9,338 nucleotides of DNA, from the NCBI GenBank assembly GCA_030693105.1, contig JAUYBK010000232.1, positions 1-9,338 of the forward strand, given 5' to 3'. Below the pieces are notes generated by a model. It saw only the letters and a program-made list of their open reading frames with translations, was not told the DNA's origin and did not search any database. Of this stretch, positions 6,986 through 9,338 are shown piece by piece (the stretch's first letter is position 1; each line of letters starts with the position of its first letter). The DNA comes from Methanobacteriaceae archaeon (GTDB lineage: Archaea; Methanobacteriota; Methanobacteria; Methanobacteriales; Methanobacteriaceae). Position numbers and translations under genes: made by a program.

Positions 6986-7639
6986 TTGAGAGATAACCAT
7001 ATTTTCAGGGATACCCGGGACTGGTACTTAGAAAAAGAAGGTTATGCTTCCCCACTGCTTCTGGACTTCGCGACACAAAATGCCGGGAAAACGATCTTGG
7101 ACCTCGGTTGTGCTACTGGTGAATACTGCATAAAGCTGGAAAAAATGGGGTTTGAATGTACTGGGGTTGACATTAACACCCAGTACGTTGAAATAGCACG
7201 AAAAAATGGAGTAAATGCTGTAGTTGCCTCGGGGGATGATCTAAAGTTTGCAGATGATTCATTTGACACTGTTTTACTCTTTGAAATATTAGAACACGTT
7301 GAAAATCCTCAAAATCTATTAAAAGAGGCTAAAAGGGTGGCGAAGAAAAATGTACTGATAACAGTCCCTAACTGCGGCCAATTATCCCAACTTAGTCAGT
7401 TTAATTTAACCTATGAACACCTTCTGGAACAGGACCATGTTAATTTTTTCACAAAAAACGATCTTGAAGATTTAATTGCCGTAGAATTTAAGGAATTTAA
7501 GGTGAAAGAAGGGGAAGAGATAAAATTAGGGGCATTAAGCCTGCCACTCCCATTAAAGATCATAATTTTAGGACTTTATAAAATTAGAATAATTAAATCT
7601 AACATTTATTACCGCTTGTATGCCGTGGCTGAGGTTTAA
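6986..7639 (+). CDS. SAM-dependent class I methyltransferase (Methyltransf_11-like), TTG start
   Basis: A 217-residue methyltransferase with a complete SAM fold signature: motif I ILDLGCATGEY (37-47), post-I acidic GVDINTQY (60-67), motif II/III ASGDDLKFADDSFDTV (81-96), LEHVENP (102-108), and KNVLITVPNCG (121-131). It likely modifies a sugar or lipid-linked intermediate of the same pathway as the neighbouring gene. The only workable start is TTG at 6986, directly after the TAA of the upstream methyltransferase and in its frame; the next ATG lies beyond motif I. GCTGATC (6976-6982), one mismatch from GGTGATC, can serve as ribosome site. It ends at TAA 7637-7639, one base before the next gene's ATG. 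The C terminus has a short hydrophobic stretch (LPLPLKIIILGLY) that might touch the membrane. Confidence 0.85.
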   Translation: MRDNHIFRDTRDWYLEKEGYASPLLLDFATQNAGKTILDLGCATGEYCIKLEKMGFECTGVDINTQYVEIARKNGVNAVVASGDDLKFADDSFDTVLLFEILEHVENPQNLLKEAKRVAKKNVLITVPNCGQLSQLSQFNLTYEHLLEQDHVNFFTKNDLEDLIAVEFKEFKVKEGEEIKLGALSLPLPLKIIILGLYKIRIIKSNIYYRLYAVAEV

Positions 7640-7640
7640 A

Positions 7641-8353
7641 ATGATTTCGGTAGTGTGTGTATACAATGACCAGAACATTCTAGATAAATATTTACTCCAC
7701 AGCCTGAAATATCAGGAAAATAGTTATGAACTTATCCTCCTGGATAACACTCAGAATCAATTCAAATCCGCTGCCGAAGCACCTAACTATGGTGGGGGTC
7801 AGGCCACCGGCACCTATATCATGTTCATACACCAGGACCTGGAACTGGGAACCAGGAGATGGTTGGAGGAGGCAGAAAAAGTTACATAAAAACTGGACAA
7901 GGTTGGTGCAGTGGGTGTGGCAGGCAACAGAGCCCGTCTTAACCTTTCTAACATGACCCACGGCCATCCACCCCAAAGAATCGGAACATCCCTGGATGAA
8001 CCGGAAAAGGTGGAACCCTGGATGAATGTCTGGTTATTGCCCCTCGGGACCTGTTTAACCAGTTTCAGTTCGACCCCGAGACATGTCGAGGCTGGCACTT
8101 CTACGTGGCCGATTACTGTTTAACCCTAAAAAAAGGGGGATACCAGATTTATTGTATACCCTACCTAGTCCATCACCAGTCCCAGGGTCCCCCTTCTCAG
8201 AGGATTACTAAAACACCTTGGGCAAGTTGATGAAAAAACACGCCCCCCCACTTTAAATGGATCAACACCACCACTGGAAACTGGCACACCACGGTTCCTC
8301 TATTCCTACAAAAATTGTACCACAGAGCCTACCATATGGCAAGAAAAGGGTAA
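7641..8353 (+). pseudogene. Degraded PF13712-like glycosyltransferase, paralogue of the next gene
   Basis: The ATG at 7641 (MISVVCVYNDQ) has GAGGT at 7631-7635 and starts one base after the previous stop, so the upstream in-frame ATG at 7620 is not needed. The reading matches the intact gene at 8463 along its whole length: LLDNTQNQFKSAAEA, YIMFIHQDL, GAVGVAGNR, HGHPPQRIGTS, TLDECLVIAPRD, CRGWHFYVADYCLTLKKGGY, LVHHQSQG, KWINTTTGNWHT. It is broken by an in-frame TAA at 7887-7889, a one-base loss near 8013-8017 (GTGGAACCCTG where GTGGAAACCCTG would keep frame), a frame change near a C-run at about 8189-8195, a TAA at 8209-8211, and another frame change near the C7 run at 8243-8249. It closes at TAA 8351-8353. 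The active product would be a GT-A glycosyltransferase of the same operon; five lesions make function very unlikely. Confidence 0.9.
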
Positions 8354-8392
8354 CTTTTAGGATGTAACTGGAGCGGCCTAATTCAGGGGGGG

Positions 8393-8400
8393 TTTTTATT
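8393..8400 (+). terminator. Possible T-tract after the glycosyltransferase pseudogene
   Basis: A G7 run followed by TTTTTATT lies about 40 nt past the end of the pseudogene, in the only sizeable gap (109 bp) of the operon. It could cause partial termination. No hairpin is evident, and the gap may simply be decaying sequence. Confidence 0.2.
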
Positions 8401-8462
8401 ATCTTCGCATCCCATAAAGTGTACCATAAACATCTCTCAAAGGGAAGGGTGGATGGTGTAGA

Positions 8463-9218
8463 ATGACCATGATATCCGTTGTCTCGGTATATAACAACCA
8501 AAAAATCTTGGAGGCATGCCTCCTTAAAGGCTTGGCATCCCAGAATCACGATTACCAGTTGATATTAATAGACAACACCCATCAGAAGTTCAAATCTGCA
8601 TCTGAGGCTTTAAATCATGGTGCTGACCAGGCCCAGGGTAAATACATAATCTTCGCCCATCAGGATGTTCATCTGAGATCAGAAAACTTCATCCAAAAAC
8701 TGGTGGAAATCCTGGATTCTCTGAACCACCTGGGAGTGGCAGGGATAGCTGGTAAAAGGTCTAACGAGAAGGACATAATTTCTAAAAGCACCGAAGGACA
8801 CCCACCCCACAAAATTGGACGCTCCTTCACCACCTCTTTACCGGTTCAAACTGTGGACGAGTGTCTGTTCATAATTCCCAGGGCCCAGTTCCAACTCAAC
8901 CACTTCGATGAAGAGGTATGTGATGGCTGGCATCTTTATGCGGTAGACTACTCCCTCAGTGTAGCTAAACATGGTTATAAGACCTACCTCATCCCCCTGG
9001 AAGTTCACCACCAATCCCCTGGATACTCATTTACCCGGGAATATTACACCATCTTAAAGCGGTTGATCAGAAAGCATAGAAAGGATCAGTCATGGATAAA
9101 CACCACCACCGAAAACTGGAGCACCCGCTGGCCACTTTCATTGCAGATAAATTTTAAAAGATTGGGATGGGCTCTGACATTACTAAAAAAAAGGTTAAAA
9201 AAGGGAATCAGTCCATGA
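8463..9218 (+). CDS. Glycosyltransferase, GT-A fold, PF13712-like (Glyco_tranf_2_5)
   Basis: A 251-residue protein that starts like a GT-A glycosyltransferase (ISVVSVYNNQKILEACLL) and carries the pattern DNTHQKFKSASEALNHGA (37-54) then GKYIIFAHQDVHL (59-71), typical of the family named Glycosyltransferase-like in Pfam. HQD (66-68) stands where many GT2 enzymes have DxD. Later conserved blocks are VDECLFIIPR (131-140), CDGWHLYAVDYSL (153-165) and VHHQSPG (181-187). It is expected to transfer a nucleotide-activated sugar to a growing glycan at the cytoplasmic side; donor and acceptor are unknown. The start may be ATG 8463 or ATG 8469. GGTG at 8455-8458 serves either, and the alignment with the neighbouring pseudogene (which begins MISVV) favours 8469. 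Its TGA overlaps the next gene's ATG as ATGA. It is the intact copy of the pair with 7641-8353. Confidence 0.85.
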   Translation: MTMISVVSVYNNQKILEACLLKGLASQNHDYQLILIDNTHQKFKSASEALNHGADQAQGKYIIFAHQDVHLRSENFIQKLVEILDSLNHLGVAGIAGKRSNEKDIISKSTEGHPPHKIGRSFTTSLPVQTVDECLFIIPRAQFQLNHFDEEVCDGWHLYAVDYSLSVAKHGYKTYLIPLEVHHQSPGYSFTREYYTILKRLIRKHRKDQSWINTTTENWSTRWPLSLQINFKRLGWALTLLKKRLKKGISP

Positions 9219-9338
9219 ATCCACAAGTTGCCATAATAGTTCTCAACTGGAATAACTGGCCCGACACCATAAAATGTCTGGAATCAGTCTACCAACTGGA
9301 CTATCCAGAATATATGGTGATAGTGGTTGATAATGGGT
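9215..9338 (+). CDS. GT2-family glycosyltransferase, N-terminal part (cut by window edge)
   Basis: The ATG at 9215 overlaps the previous stop (ATGA), suggesting translational coupling. The 41 visible codons read MNPQVAIIVLNWNNWPDTIK, then CLESVYQLDYPEYMVIVVDN and a final G. This is the classic start of GT2 enzymes related to rhamnosyl- or other glycosyltransferases: strand 1 with LNWNN, a helix with CLxSV, and strand 2 ending in VVDNG. The catalytic region lies beyond the window. It continues the glycan operon. Confidence 0.9.
   Translation, partial: MNPQVAIIVLNWNNWPDTIKCLESVYQLDYPEYMVIVVDNG

Noticed and set aside
7620..7640. ATG at 7620 as the start of the glycosyltransferase pseudogene
   Set aside because: GAGGT at 7631-7635 fits the ATG at 7641, and the paralogue also begins at the MISVV block.
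7692..8549. Minus-strand open frames across the glycosyltransferase pseudogene and the start of its paralogue
   Set aside because: The plus strand shows clear homology to an intact glycosyltransferase through the same bases; the minus-strand peptides resemble nothing known to me.

Overview
The window looks like part of a methanogenic archaeal chromosome, most likely Methanobacteriales (a Methanobacterium-like genome). This is an inference. Supporting signs are Shine-Dalgarno motifs of the GAGGT/GGTG type 4-10 nt before starts, use of GTG and TTG starts, frequent ATA and AGA/AGG codons, archaeal TATA-like boxes (TTTATAAA, TTTAAATA) ahead of transcription units, and a gene set seen in that order (Wzx-type flippase, surface-glycan methyltransferases, PF13712-like glycosyltransferases, a CCG/LUD iron-sulfur pair). 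A bacterial origin is not strictly excluded.

Left part (1-2568). The 3' four-fifths of an alkyl-sulfatase-like metallo-beta-lactamase gene runs off the left edge. It is followed by about 950 bp of AT-rich DNA with no intact gene. That stretch is not empty. It holds the decayed remains of a PD-(D/E)XK-nuclease-like gene (about 1699-2086) and of a small membrane-protein gene (about 2324-2568), both broken by stops and frameshifts.

Middle part (2565-4452, minus strand). A tight two-gene operon in visibly more GC-rich DNA encodes a LutA-like protein with two CCG cysteine domains, then a LutB-like protein with a LUD domain and two [4Fe-4S] sites. Their stop and start overlap by 8 bp. The two probably form a membrane-peripheral or soluble electron-transfer/oxidoreductase complex. 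The substrate is unknown; no lutC and no lactate permease are in view.

Right part (4700-9338, plus strand). A divergent intergenic region leads into a surface-polysaccharide or glycoconjugate operon: a Wzx-like flippase, two SAM-dependent methyltransferases lying in the same frame and separated by one TAA codon, a heavily degraded glycosyltransferase pseudogene, its intact neighbouring paralogue, and the start of a second, classic GT2 glycosyltransferase that runs off the right edge. Spacing is 27 bp, 0 bp, 1 bp, 109 bp (after the pseudogene) and a 4-bp ATGA overlap, so co-transcription is likely. The gene set would assemble and modify a lipid-linked glycan at the inner face of the membrane and flip it outward.

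I see no convincing new defence, mobile or regulatory system. The most notable points are the in-frame twin methyltransferases, the dying glycosyltransferase duplicate, the gene graveyard at 1619-2568, and the orphan LutAB-like module.
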